From contig DJRM01000068.1 in assembly GCA_002440085.1 (NCBI GenBank), forward strand, positions 1,154-27,821: DNA of 26,668 nt, in the 5' to 3' direction. Below, one piece after another: positions 13,914 to 22,627 of this stretch. Made by a program: the position numbers and the translations under genes. Origin of the DNA: Bacteroidales bacterium UBA6360 (lineage in GTDB: Bacteria; Bacteroidota; Bacteroidia; Bacteroidales; UBA932). The notes beneath the pieces are model-generated. The model was not told the origin of the DNA. It saw only the letters and a program-made list of their open reading frames with translations, and made no database searches. Positions within the stretch are counted from its first letter, which is position 1. Every line of letters starts with the position of its first letter.

Positions 13914-13988
13914 AATGTTACGGAAATGCGAAATTTCAAGCAAATTCTGCCAATGGCTTTGCTTTTGTCATTTATTGCCTTAAATTTG
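13914..13988 (+). promoter_or_regulatory. A module copy 4 (promoter half only), upstream of the lipoprotein locus
   Basis: The block from AATGTTACGG to the TTG (13959-13961) matches the upstream half of the other A modules. The -7 element is now TAAATTTG (13981-13988) at a 19-nt spacing. Similarity ends there: the three-hairpin RNA is missing and a ~90-nt leader runs to the first lipoprotein gene at 14080. The repeat therefore supplies the likely promoter of this locus. Confidence 0.65.
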
Positions 13989-14079
13989 TGGAGATTTTCA
14001 GAACTGTGTATAATTTCCCCTTGTTGCGGGCTGATTGATACGCGGTGAAATAAAGTCAAACCAAATAAACACAAATAAA

Positions 14080-16284
14080 ATGAAAATCAAACATTTATTT
14101 CTTTCGGCGCTTGCAGTGGCGATGGTAGCTGTCGGCTGCAAGAAGGACGAAGTTCTTGGCCCGGCATCTCTCAAGGCAGAAAAGCCGGAGCTTTCGTTTA
14201 ATGCCGATGGGGGAACTGAGACATTTGAACTGAAGGCCACAAGAGCTTGGACCGCAGAGGTCAAAGGCAGCAACACTGAAGGAATATCAGTGAGTCCGCT
14301 TGAGGGCAAGGGTTCCAACGATCCGGTGACCATCACGGTGACTGTTCTCAAGAATGAGGGAGCGAACAGAACTGCAACAATCGAGTTCAAGGCATCTGCA
14401 ACCCTTTCTGCAACTGTGACAATCAAACAAGACGGAGCGAAGGGTAATCTTATGAGCATTGCTGATGTATATTCTGCGGCTAAAGATGCGGATGTCAAGG
14501 TCGAGGGAATAGCCGCTGCTATGAGTACAGGCAGCATTGTAATTACAGATGGAACGGACAATCTTCTCGTTTACTATGGCTCGGCAGCAGACGATCTTGC
14601 AAAAGTCAAACTGGGTGACAAGGTTGAAGTTAAAGGCAAAGTTGGTTCTTATGGAAAACTTCCTCAGGTAGTAAACCCGACGACAACTGTTATGAGCAGC
14701 GGTAATGAGTTTGAGAGAGGAACGGTTCTTGAAATCACTTCCGCGAACATTGAGAATATGGACATTACGAAGGCTGCCTACATCAGCATGACTGGCGTGT
14801 ATAGTGAGTCTAAAAGTTCCGACGGCAAGAAGACTTATTACAACCTTGCGATTGATGGAACAACAATAAAAGGTTCAATCCAGTATCCTGTGACAAGCAT
14901 ACTTGATGAACTTACAAAGACGGCTGGTAACAGCGTCACTCTTTCCGGTTACTTTGCAGGTGGTGCGGACACAGACAAGAATAATATGTACCGTACTATA
15001 ATCGTGTTTGACGTTAAGGACAATGGACAGTCCACGATTGACTATAAGTCTGTTACGTCGGAGACATTCTATGAAGAGGAAGATGGCGCGAATGTGGAGA
15101 TTAAAGGGACTGTAATGGCCAAGAACCAGAAAGGACTTGTTGTGGGAGATGCTTCCGGTGTCGTTTCTGTTTATTTGAACAGCACTCCAACTGCCGAAGT
15201 CGGCAATGGAGTTACAGTTAAAGGCGCAAAGTCAGATTATTACGGATTTAAGAGGATTGCTGCCGACAACTCTGGTGTTGAAGTAACCTCGCCAGAGACT
15301 AAGACACCTGAATATGGCACTCCAAAATCAGTGGAAAACTTTGATTCTTGGAACAGTCCGAAGATGGAGTTTGTTACATTTGCAGGTACTCTTTCAAATG
15401 GAAGGTATATAGAGATTTCCGAAAACGCTACGTATGATGGAATGCTTGATAGGACAATCGAAGATTATTCCGCTTATAATGGGAAAGTCGTTACTGTTAT
15501 AGGTTATACAGAATCCGTAAATACACAGAATAAACACATTGGAATTATTCCGGTGTCAGTGACTACGTCTGCGTTCCTTACGGTCCCGGCTAAATTTTCG
15601 GTAGCTGCCAGTGCGACGTCTCAAAAGATCTCTGTTTCAGCGAATGTAGACTGGGCAGTAAGTTGTGCCGATACTTGGATTAAGGACTATACCAAGGCGG
15701 GGAGCAACAGTGGTGATATCGAGGTTTCTTTCGATGCGAATACTACAGGTGCAGAAAGAACGGCAACCTTTACAATAAAATCTTCTGTTGGAGAAAAAAC
15801 GGTTGTGTTGACACAGGCAAAGGCTGTTGAAGGCGCAAAGACCGCAATCCTTGATTTTGTCGGTTGGAAGTGGAATGGATATGAATCCAAGAATTGGGGT
15901 TCAGCCTATGGCGATCATACGGAAACGTTTGATGTGGCGGAGGTCACTCTTAATTCTTTCAATAAACAGAGCCAAAATGTTACTGATTGCCCAGTAACTA
16001 AGGGTGCAGGCGATCCTGCTGTGGTTGTCAAGATGAAAAACGGGGCAAAATTGGTCGCAGTCAAGGTCACTCTTAAACAGTGGGGCTCTAAAACGAAAAC
16101 CGTTAGGTTGTTCCCGAGCACGGACGGTGGATCGACTTTTGCTGTAACGGAATCTGGCTCATCTTCAGATTTTACTTTAAATGTGCAGTCTCTCCCGTCT
16201 GATACTGATGCTTTCAGCTTGAAGTTTTCTGAGACCAGCAATCAAGTTGGTTTGGCTTCAATTGAACTGACGTATAACGAATAA
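14080..16284 (+). CDS. Lipoprotein with two BACON domains and OB-fold-like repeats
   Basis: This 734-residue surface or periplasmic lipoprotein has a signal peptide ending in the lipobox VAVGC (C20), then KKDE. A BACON-like beta-sandwich follows (about 30-118; ending ATVTIKQDG). Two OB-fold-like regions come next (about 120-210 with VKLGDKVEVKGKVGSYGKLP, and about 335-400 with VEIKGTVMAKNQKGLVVGDA). A second BACON (about 540-610, with VDWAVSCADTWI and TVVLTQAK) leads to a C-terminal beta-rich domain of about 120 residues. The ATG at 14080 is chosen over an upstream in-frame start because it opens the signal peptide. BACON domains are thought to bind glycans or mucin; OB folds of this kind occur in nuclease-linked lipoproteins. 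Exact role unknown. Confidence 0.85.
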   Translation: MKIKHLFLSALAVAMVAVGCKKDEVLGPASLKAEKPELSFNADGGTETFELKATRAWTAEVKGSNTEGISVSPLEGKGSNDPVTITVTVLKNEGANRTATIEFKASATLSATVTIKQDGAKGNLMSIADVYSAAKDADVKVEGIAAAMSTGSIVITDGTDNLLVYYGSAADDLAKVKLGDKVEVKGKVGSYGKLPQVVNPTTTVMSSGNEFERGTVLEITSANIENMDITKAAYISMTGVYSESKSSDGKKTYYNLAIDGTTIKGSIQYPVTSILDELTKTAGNSVTLSGYFAGGADTDKNNMYRTIIVFDVKDNGQSTIDYKSVTSETFYEEEDGANVEIKGTVMAKNQKGLVVGDASGVVSVYLNSTPTAEVGNGVTVKGAKSDYYGFKRIAADNSGVEVTSPETKTPEYGTPKSVENFDSWNSPKMEFVTFAGTLSNGRYIEISENATYDGMLDRTIEDYSAYNGKVVTVIGYTESVNTQNKHIGIIPVSVTTSAFLTVPAKFSVAASATSQKISVSANVDWAVSCADTWIKDYTKAGSNSGDIEVSFDANTTGAERTATFTIKSSVGEKTVVLTQAKAVEGAKTAILDFVGWKWNGYESKNWGSAYGDHTETFDVAEVTLNSFNKQSQNVTDCPVTKGAGDPAVVVKMKNGAKLVAVKVTLKQWGSKTKTVRLFPSTDGGSTFAVTESGSSSDFTLNVQSLPSDTDAFSLKFSETSNQVGLASIELTYNE

Positions 16285-16311
16285 CAGGTAGTCTCACAGA
16301 ACTGATTCTTA

Positions 16312-16354
16312 AAAGGCTGGCCGAGAGTCTTGAGACTTAAGGTCAGCCCTTTCC
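16312..16354 (+). terminator. Hairpin terminator between the first two lipoprotein genes
   Basis: AAAGG-CTGGCC (16312-16322) pairs with GGTCAG-C-CCTTT (16341-16352) with one bulge and one G-U, and an inner AGTCT/AGACT hairpin. A T-rich stretch follows. It suggests the first gene is at least partly a separate unit. Confidence 0.6.
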
Positions 16355-16373
16355 CTATCTGAATATAAATGGC

Positions 16374-16381
16374 TATATTTG
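16374..16381 (+). promoter_or_regulatory. -7 promoter element of the nuclease/TonB operon
   Basis: TATATTTG matches TAnnTTTG and lies 35 nt before the next start codon. The -33 region has TTT near 16350-16352 and is less convincing. Confidence 0.5.
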
Positions 16382-16415
16382 CAAAACCAATAACCCAAAC
16401 AAATAAGGAAAATAT

Positions 16416-17429
16416 ATGAGGAAAACTTTTTACGTGGTTTTGGCCGTAGCGGGGCTTCTCTCCATTTCCTGCAGACAGGTCGATCCCGAGCAGCAGCCGG
16501 CGCTCCCGGAAATAAGGATTGAACTAGAGAATCCTCGGCTGGACATCGGCTATGACGGAAAGACCACAGCGGTGACGCTTGTCGTGAACCGTGATTTTCA
16601 GGTCATCAACGATGTCGACTGGATTGCCGTGGATGAACCGGAAGTGACTGTTACTCCAGGAGCGGAAACGAGGGTGACAATTTCTGTGACGGCTCTTCCT
16701 AATGGCATCGGCAACGACCGTACGGCGTCAATCCGTTTCCAGACAATCTCGACCCATGTCGAGCTTACGGTTGCGCAGGAGGCGAACCCTGATGCGGCAC
16801 CGAACCTTGTCTATGGTACAAGTTTCGGCAAGAATCTCAAAAATCTTGACAATCCTATTGTAAATAAGTCCGATTGCTGGATGGGCTTTGAAGATGGTGC
16901 TTGCAAAACCGTTGAGTACTACATGCCAGAAGAATCCAAGGTTTCTGTAAGGAACAGCAGCACGAACAGCAGCTACGGCTACAACGGCTGTTCCGGGAAA
17001 AACTTCCTTTGGTTCGGCACAGCCGGTGAATTCGCGGTCGGCAAGATTGTAATACATCCTCTGCTTAAATCCCTTAAAGTGTCTTTCGGACTTCAGCGCG
17101 GTGTCTATCAGGCAAAGGACAATGACATCAATCCGTCTGAATTTCCTGTTTGGGTGAGCAAGGACGGTGCGTTGTGGAAGAAACTTGACTACACTGTCGT
17201 GAATCCCCAGACCGGCGAGTGGTCCCTCTGTGAGTTCACATTTGCTCTTGGCGAAACTCCTGTTGAATATCTTTACATCCGCTTCTGTCCGACAAAAACA
17301 TCTGCCTATCGTCTTGATGACCTCAAGGTCAGCAATGGTGGCAACGCCGGCAGTGTGATTGATTGGGAAACAGAGGCTGAGTCGTTTACGCTCGGACCAG
17401 TGATCTCGTTTGACAGCAGCGAAGAGTAG
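16416..17429 (+). CDS. BACON-domain lipoprotein with C-terminal beta-sandwich
   Basis: The 337-residue product has a signal peptide with lipobox LSISC (C19). A BACON-like domain follows (about 35-122; VDWIAVDEP then HVELTVAQEA). A C-terminal domain of about 190 residues opens with NLVYGTSFGKNLKN and ends YRLDDLKVSNGG, a pattern of jelly-roll carbohydrate-binding or 'choice-of-anchor' type domains in Bacteroidetes surface proteins. It has its own promoter and is followed by the nuclease lipoprotein with a 3-nt gap, so the two are cotranscribed. The substrate or ligand cannot be read from the sequence. Confidence 0.8.
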   Translation: MRKTFYVVLAVAGLLSISCRQVDPEQQPALPEIRIELENPRLDIGYDGKTTAVTLVVNRDFQVINDVDWIAVDEPEVTVTPGAETRVTISVTALPNGIGNDRTASIRFQTISTHVELTVAQEANPDAAPNLVYGTSFGKNLKNLDNPIVNKSDCWMGFEDGACKTVEYYMPEESKVSVRNSSTNSSYGYNGCSGKNFLWFGTAGEFAVGKIVIHPLLKSLKVSFGLQRGVYQAKDNDINPSEFPVWVSKDGALWKKLDYTVVNPQTGEWSLCEFTFALGETPVEYLYIRFCPTKTSAYRLDDLKVSNGGNAGSVIDWETEAESFTLGPVISFDSSEE

Positions 17430-17432
17430 AAG

Positions 17433-18614
17433 ATGCGGAGTGTACCGTCAGTAATGACCCGCGTTTTTGTTGCCCTTGCGGCTGCTGCGGTTCTGTTCGG
17501 CTGTTCCAGGATTGCCGAACCATCAGTCAGTTCCTTGATGTTGCGCAGAAATTCCGTTGCCTACAAGGCTGGGAGCATGTTTGTTTCGGTTCGTACAACA
17601 GGGGAGTGGCGCCTTTCTGTTGAGTATGAGGATGATGATGCGGGCGGTTGGATAAGTTTCAACAGAATGTCCGGAGTTGGCAACACGAATAGCGTGATTC
17701 TTATCTGGAACGCAAATGGAGAAGAAGGAGCACGCAGTGCCAGAGTTCGTGCTGACTTTGAAAATGGTCAAGTCCTGTATGCTGTTCTTACACAGCGTGG
17801 AACGGCTTCTTCCCAGAACGGAGGTGAGGGCTTTCAGATGCCGGAATGGCCAAACTATCCTGGCCTTAAGTCTGCGGAAGTGCGTGGGTGGATGGAACTT
17901 CCGGCCGTGCAAGAAATAGAAGGCTACGCATGGGTGTTTCACAATATGACGGTTCTTGGTAAGGAAGTCCGCAACTACTCAATTTGTTATGATGCCGCGA
18001 ACATGCAGCCTCGTTGGGTCGCTTATCCGCTGAACTCCTATCTCATAGGTTCTGGCTCCCGGACGAATGACTGGTCTCAGATTGACCCGGAGATACCGCA
18101 GAAGTACCAGCCTTATACGGCAGATACATGGGGCAAAGGCGGTGTGCGCGGCCACATGCTGCCTTCGGCCGACCGTCTCAGAACAGAGGCCAACAAGGCT
18201 ACATTCTATCCGACAAACATGACAGTCCAGGACTATGATATGAACGGAGGCATCTGGGCAAATCTTGAGGGAAACGTCCGCTCTTGGGCACGCAGTTGCG
18301 ACACTTTGTATGTAGTCACGGGCTGTGTCCCGTCGGCACGGTTCATCAACGATAAGAAAGGGAACAGGGTCAATGTCCCGGCATCTTATTGGAAAGCTCT
18401 TCTTCGTTACAAGTCATCGGGCAATCCCCAGTATGAGGGAGTTGCCTTCTGGGTTGAGAACAGAAGCTATGCGGACAATTCCGTGAACGGTTCCATCTCG
18501 ATGACCATTGCCGAGTTGGAACAGAAGACGGGAATAGACTTTTTCCCGAATCTGCCTCCTGAATGCCAGGATGAGGCTGAAACTAAAATATCCTCAGTGT
18601 GGGGACTTAAATAA
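17433..18614 (+). CDS. Exported DNA/RNA non-specific endonuclease (NUC family) lipoprotein
   Basis: The 393-residue protein has a signal peptide with lipobox VLFGC (C24), a short BACON-like domain (about 30-125, ending YAVLTQRG), and a NUC endonuclease domain (about 150-385). The active-site motif reads RGHMLPSADR with catalytic histidine H241, in place of the usual DRGH. It is followed by the conserved metal-site stretch TFYPTNMTVQ and by IWANLEGNVRSWA. DTLYVVTG and the FWVENRS strand also fit the family. These enzymes cut single- and double-stranded DNA and RNA with a single Mg ion. It belongs to the operon with the lipoprotein before it and the phosphodiesterase-like protein behind it. MTRVF seven residues in is an alternative start. 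Confidence 0.92.
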   Translation: MRSVPSVMTRVFVALAAAAVLFGCSRIAEPSVSSLMLRRNSVAYKAGSMFVSVRTTGEWRLSVEYEDDDAGGWISFNRMSGVGNTNSVILIWNANGEEGARSARVRADFENGQVLYAVLTQRGTASSQNGGEGFQMPEWPNYPGLKSAEVRGWMELPAVQEIEGYAWVFHNMTVLGKEVRNYSICYDAANMQPRWVAYPLNSYLIGSGSRTNDWSQIDPEIPQKYQPYTADTWGKGGVRGHMLPSADRLRTEANKATFYPTNMTVQDYDMNGGIWANLEGNVRSWARSCDTLYVVTGCVPSARFINDKKGNRVNVPASYWKALLRYKSSGNPQYEGVAFWVENRSYADNSVNGSISMTIAELEQKTGIDFFPNLPPECQDEAETKISSVWGLK

Positions 18615-18635
18615 CCATTTTTTAAAGAATTTGGA

Positions 18636-19724
18636 ATGATGAAAAGAAATATATTTTCTGCAATTCTTTTGTTTTTTTTCATTGCCGTCGGTATTTCTTA
18701 TGCCGGTGACGGGCTGAAAACCAAGCAGAATTATGTCATTGGATTCTATAACCTCGAAAATCTTTTCGACACCTATCACGATGACGGCAAGAATGACTAT
18801 GAATTCCTTCCGGACGGCAAGAACGAATGGACGGAAGTCAAATATAAAAAGAAACTACACAATATGGCAACTGTCATTTCGGAAATGGCGAAGGCCAACG
18901 GCGCATTTCACACTGTTCTCGGAATTTCGGAGGTGGAGAACCGGCTTGTCATAGAAGATCTTGTCTCCCAGCCGGAACTGCTGCCTGCACGCTATGAAAT
19001 TGTGCATTATGACGGTCCTGATCGACGTGGAGTTGACGTCGCTCTTTTATATCGACCGGATCAGTTCGAATATATTGACAGCCGTTCAATCCCGTTCTCT
19101 TTTGAGGACACAGAAGTCCCGATTACTCTTTCCAAGGAGGAACAGGATTATTTCCGCACTCGTGACATCCTTATGGTTCACGGCAAGATTGCGGGGGAGG
19201 ACTTTGCAGTCTATGTGACCCACCTTCCGTCCCGAATAGGTGGAAAGGGCGGCGACCTCAGAAGCCTCGGTGCGGAAATCATACGGAAGGATGCCGAGAG
19301 GGTGATGAAAGAGCACCCTGGAATAAAGGTCGTTGTCATGGGGGACATGAACGACGACCCGTTCAACGAGAGCATGTCGAAATGGCTTGGAGGAAAGCGA
19401 AACCCCGAGGAAGTGCAGCCGGGCGGGTTCTTTGACCCATTCTGGAAGATGCTTGACGATGGCTTCGGTTCTCTTGCCTATCGTGACGTGTGGAGCATAT
19501 TCGACATAATTATGGTGAACTATGACCTCCTCCATGCGCCGGAAGGTTCTCTGACCGTTCAGAAACTTGATAAGAAAGGTCATTATGGTGCTGTGTTCAA
19601 GAGACCGTTTATGGTCACGCAGAAAGGACAATATAAGGGCTATCCGTTCAGAACATTCTCTAACGGCAAATTCATGAATGGCTATAGTGACCATTTCCCT
19701 ACGTATATTGTAGTGGGCAAATAG
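18636..19724 (+). CDS. Exported endonuclease/exonuclease/phosphatase family protein
   Basis: The 362-residue product has a Sec signal peptide (about 1-23, ending SYAG) without a lipobox. The metal-dependent EEP fold is clear: YNLENLFD (38-45), GISEVEN (96-102), YDGPDRRGVDVALLY, THLPSR, GDMNDDP (236-242) and the terminal SDHFP with H353. The family includes DNases, RNases and phosphodiesterases. The DxGDRRG-like sequence and context with two NUC nucleases point to nucleic acid or nucleotide substrates, which is inference. It lies 21 nt after the NUC gene and 26 nt before the TonB receptor, in one operon. Confidence 0.93.
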   Translation: MMKRNIFSAILLFFFIAVGISYAGDGLKTKQNYVIGFYNLENLFDTYHDDGKNDYEFLPDGKNEWTEVKYKKKLHNMATVISEMAKANGAFHTVLGISEVENRLVIEDLVSQPELLPARYEIVHYDGPDRRGVDVALLYRPDQFEYIDSRSIPFSFEDTEVPITLSKEEQDYFRTRDILMVHGKIAGEDFAVYVTHLPSRIGGKGGDLRSLGAEIIRKDAERVMKEHPGIKVVVMGDMNDDPFNESMSKWLGGKRNPEEVQPGGFFDPFWKMLDDGFGSLAYRDVWSIFDIIMVNYDLLHAPEGSLTVQKLDKKGHYGAVFKRPFMVTQKGQYKGYPFRTFSNGKFMNGYSDHFPTYIVVGK

Positions 19725-19750
19725 ATATATATAAGGAAAATACATTTTTT

Positions 19751-22615
19751 ATGAAAAGAATATTTACAGCATTGACATTATCTCTGCTTTTTCTGTCGCA
19801 GCTCGCTTTCGCGCAGGAAGGAGGAGTGAAGGGACGCATTGTCAGTCGCGTCGGCCGCACGCCGATTGCTTCGGCGATTCTTGATATAACGACGGCCTCC
19901 GGAGAGAAGCTGACTGCAACAACTGACGCTGAAGGAAAATTCTTTGTCGGGAAGCTTGCCGACGGCAGTTATTCGGCTGTTGTTACAGCTCCGGGCTACA
20001 CGTCTACGAGAGTCAACTTTATGGTTGACGGCTATGTACGCGATCTTATCTCTGTTTCCATGCTTCCGGAGCAGGAGCAGGCAGATGTTGACGAATCAAG
20101 CTTTGCGGATCTTGACATGGACGATTCCGGCTATCAAAACAATCCGATTGTCCTTTCATCGTCTTCAGATGTGTTTGACAACACTGCCGGCTACAAGTTT
20201 AGCCAAATTCGTTTCCGTACTAGAGGATTCGACAACAGTACTCAGCAGGTTTATCTTTCGGGCGTTCCGCTGAATGACGCTGTGACCGGCTATACTCCCT
20301 GGTCATTGTGGAGCGGTCTTAACGAGGCAACCAGGGACAAGGATGTCGCTTCGGGGAATGCGGTTTCTGATTATGGCGTAGGCGGTTACAATGGAACAAC
20401 AAATATCACCGGGACAGCTTCTTCTATGCGCAAGGGGTATCGCTTCTCTGTTCTTACGAACAGCGCGATGTACAGGTTCCGCCTTATGGGCTCATACGCC
20501 ACGGGAGAGCTTGACAACGGATGGGCGTTCGCCGCTAATGTTTCGGCACGTCTTGGCGGCAATGATTGGGTACAGGGTGTCTACTATCGCTCTTTTGCCT
20601 ATTATCTCGCGGCCGAGAAAAACTGGAACGATGAGCACAGGCTCTCGCTCGCAGTCTTTGGCTCACCGGTTCAGAGGGGAGCACAGAACTCTTCCACTCA
20701 AGAGGTGTACGACCTTGTCGGCAGCAATTACTACAACTCTAACTGGGGTTGGCAGGACGGCAAGATACGCAACTCGCGTGTCCGCAATAATCACGAACCC
20801 GTTGCCGTGCTGAAGTATTCATGGACACCGTCCTTTGATTTCGGGCTTGATGCAACTCTTGTCTACAGAACAGGACGCAACGGATATTCAGCCCTTGACT
20901 GGTACGATGCGCCGGATCCACGTCCGGATTACTACCGCAACCTCCCGAGCTATTTCTACAATCCTAACGGAGACTATGACAAGCGTGACTCCTATTTCCA
21001 GGCCGGATGGGCAGAGGAGGCGTGGCGCTATAATTATAACAACACGCGCCATGTAAATTGGGATAGGCTCTACAATGTGAACAGGAATAATGTGGATACT
21101 CGCTTCAGCGAGACCGGCAACCGCTCCAAATACATTCAGGAAGAAAGGCGCGCAGACCAGAACGACGTGAATTTTGGCGTCTCTGCGAAGTATAACTTTC
21201 CGAAATGGTTTTCCCTGCGTGGCGGTCTCAACTTCCGCTGGAACCGTACGGAGTACTACAAGATTGTCAAGGATCTTCTCGGTGGAGACTACTATGTCAA
21301 CATTGACCAGTTTGCGGAAAGGGATTTCGCCTCGGACGATCAGAAACTTCAAAACGATCTTCAATACTACATTGACCATGGTGCTCCGCAGCTTGTGCGC
21401 AAGGGGGACAAGTATGGCTATGACTACTACGCCAATGTACTTGATTCCAAGGCATGGGCAAATCTTATTTTTGAGGCCAACGGCTGGAAGGCTTGGGTGG
21501 CAGGCCAAGGCGGAGTGAACTCATTCTGGCGAAACGGTCTTGTGCAGAAAGGACTTTTCCCGGACAATTCGCTCGGGAAGTCGGAAACCTCGACATTCTT
21601 CACCGGCAGGGTGAAGGCAGGAGCAAGCTGGACGGTCGGAGCTCACCGTATACTTCTCAATGCGGGCTTCTTTAATGACGCCCCATATTTCAACGAGTCT
21701 TTCGTTTCTCCGAGAACACGGAATACTGTAGTTCCTAACCTTACGACAGAAAAGACGCTTTCTACGGATCTTACGTATTCTTTCGCAAAGAATAATTACT
21801 CTTTTAGAATTACGGGATATTACACCGGAATCAATGATCAGACTCATCTGATGAGCTTTTATGACGATTCACAGAACTCATTCACCAATTTCGCGATGAC
21901 CGGAATTGACGAACGTCATCTTGGCGTTGAGATCGGGTTTGCCGTTCCGCTTCCGATTACCGGACTTTCCGTACAGGGCGCATTGAACTGGGGAGACTAT
22001 GTCTACACTTCCACTCCGAACGTTATCCAAACTGTCGACAACAACGGTGAGGTCGTTATGGATGACATTGTCCCTTATTGGTCTCAGCACTATGTTTATG
22101 AAAGGGACAGCAACGGTTCTGTTATTATAGACAAGTTTGGAGATCCTGTCATAAAGAAGACTCAGAAGCATTATGTTCCGAGTACCCCGCAGATTGCGGC
22201 AAGTCTCGGTCTCAATTATTCGCGTAATTATTGGTTCGCCGGAATTGATGTCCAGTATTTTGACAAGATGTATCTCGACATGAATCCGCTATATCGTACG
22301 GATATGGCTGTCCTTGGACCTGACGGAGTGTATACACCTGATGAGCAGGAATATATGTCGGCGCAGGAAAACCTCGGACGTGCTTTCGTCCTTAATGCGA
22401 ACATAGGCAAGTCATGGTATATTCAGAGAAAATACAATATCGGTTTTTCTCTTGAACTCAGGAATATTCTCAATAACACGAATATAAAGACAGGCGGCTA
22501 TGAACAGACCCGTCTCATTGATTCCGAGAACTATGATCGTTACTACCGTTTCGATTCAAAATATTTCTATATGCCAGGATTCAATTATATGCTGAACGTT
22601 TATTTCAGATTCTAA
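19751..22615 (+). CDS. TonB-dependent outer-membrane receptor with carboxypeptidase-like N-terminal domain
   Basis: The 954-residue outer-membrane protein has a signal peptide (about 1-21), a carboxypeptidase-regulatory-like domain (about 25-108, GGVKGRIVSRVGRTPIASAI), a plug region (about 125-230, with FRTRGFDNSTQQVYLSGVPL), and a long 22-strand-type barrel ending in the typical aromatic C-terminus (YFRF). It differs from SusC in lacking a SusD partner next to it; the neighbouring lipoproteins take that place. Energy-dependent uptake of a product of the nucleases is the natural reading, since it sits inside the nuclease operon. Ligand unproven. Confidence 0.92.
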   Translation: MKRIFTALTLSLLFLSQLAFAQEGGVKGRIVSRVGRTPIASAILDITTASGEKLTATTDAEGKFFVGKLADGSYSAVVTAPGYTSTRVNFMVDGYVRDLISVSMLPEQEQADVDESSFADLDMDDSGYQNNPIVLSSSSDVFDNTAGYKFSQIRFRTRGFDNSTQQVYLSGVPLNDAVTGYTPWSLWSGLNEATRDKDVASGNAVSDYGVGGYNGTTNITGTASSMRKGYRFSVLTNSAMYRFRLMGSYATGELDNGWAFAANVSARLGGNDWVQGVYYRSFAYYLAAEKNWNDEHRLSLAVFGSPVQRGAQNSSTQEVYDLVGSNYYNSNWGWQDGKIRNSRVRNNHEPVAVLKYSWTPSFDFGLDATLVYRTGRNGYSALDWYDAPDPRPDYYRNLPSYFYNPNGDYDKRDSYFQAGWAEEAWRYNYNNTRHVNWDRLYNVNRNNVDTRFSETGNRSKYIQEERRADQNDVNFGVSAKYNFPKWFSLRGGLNFRWNRTEYYKIVKDLLGGDYYVNIDQFAERDFASDDQKLQNDLQYYIDHGAPQLVRKGDKYGYDYYANVLDSKAWANLIFEANGWKAWVAGQGGVNSFWRNGLVQKGLFPDNSLGKSETSTFFTGRVKAGASWTVGAHRILLNAGFFNDAPYFNESFVSPRTRNTVVPNLTTEKTLSTDLTYSFAKNNYSFRITGYYTGINDQTHLMSFYDDSQNSFTNFAMTGIDERHLGVEIGFAVPLPITGLSVQGALNWGDYVYTSTPNVIQTVDNNGEVVMDDIVPYWSQHYVYERDSNGSVIIDKFGDPVIKKTQKHYVPSTPQIAASLGLNYSRNYWFAGIDVQYFDKMYLDMNPLYRTDMAVLGPDGVYTPDEQEYMSAQENLGRAFVLNANIGKSWYIQRKYNIGFSLELRNILNNTNIKTGGYEQTRLIDSENYDRYYRFDSKYFYMPGFNYMLNVYFRF

Positions 22616-22627
22616 ACATTGACGATT

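Noticed and set aside
11111..13988. Considered an integron with attC sites.
   Set aside because: No integrase gene, no RYYYAAC/GTTRRRY core sites at module ends, and the A modules look like RNA genes with promoters.
12605..14074. Minus-strand ORFs across the array (for example 12605-13129, 12957-13490, 13664-14074).
   Set aside because: They are mirror images of the repeats, run through both small genes and terminators, and share only the repeat-derived strings. No minus-strand promoter matches.
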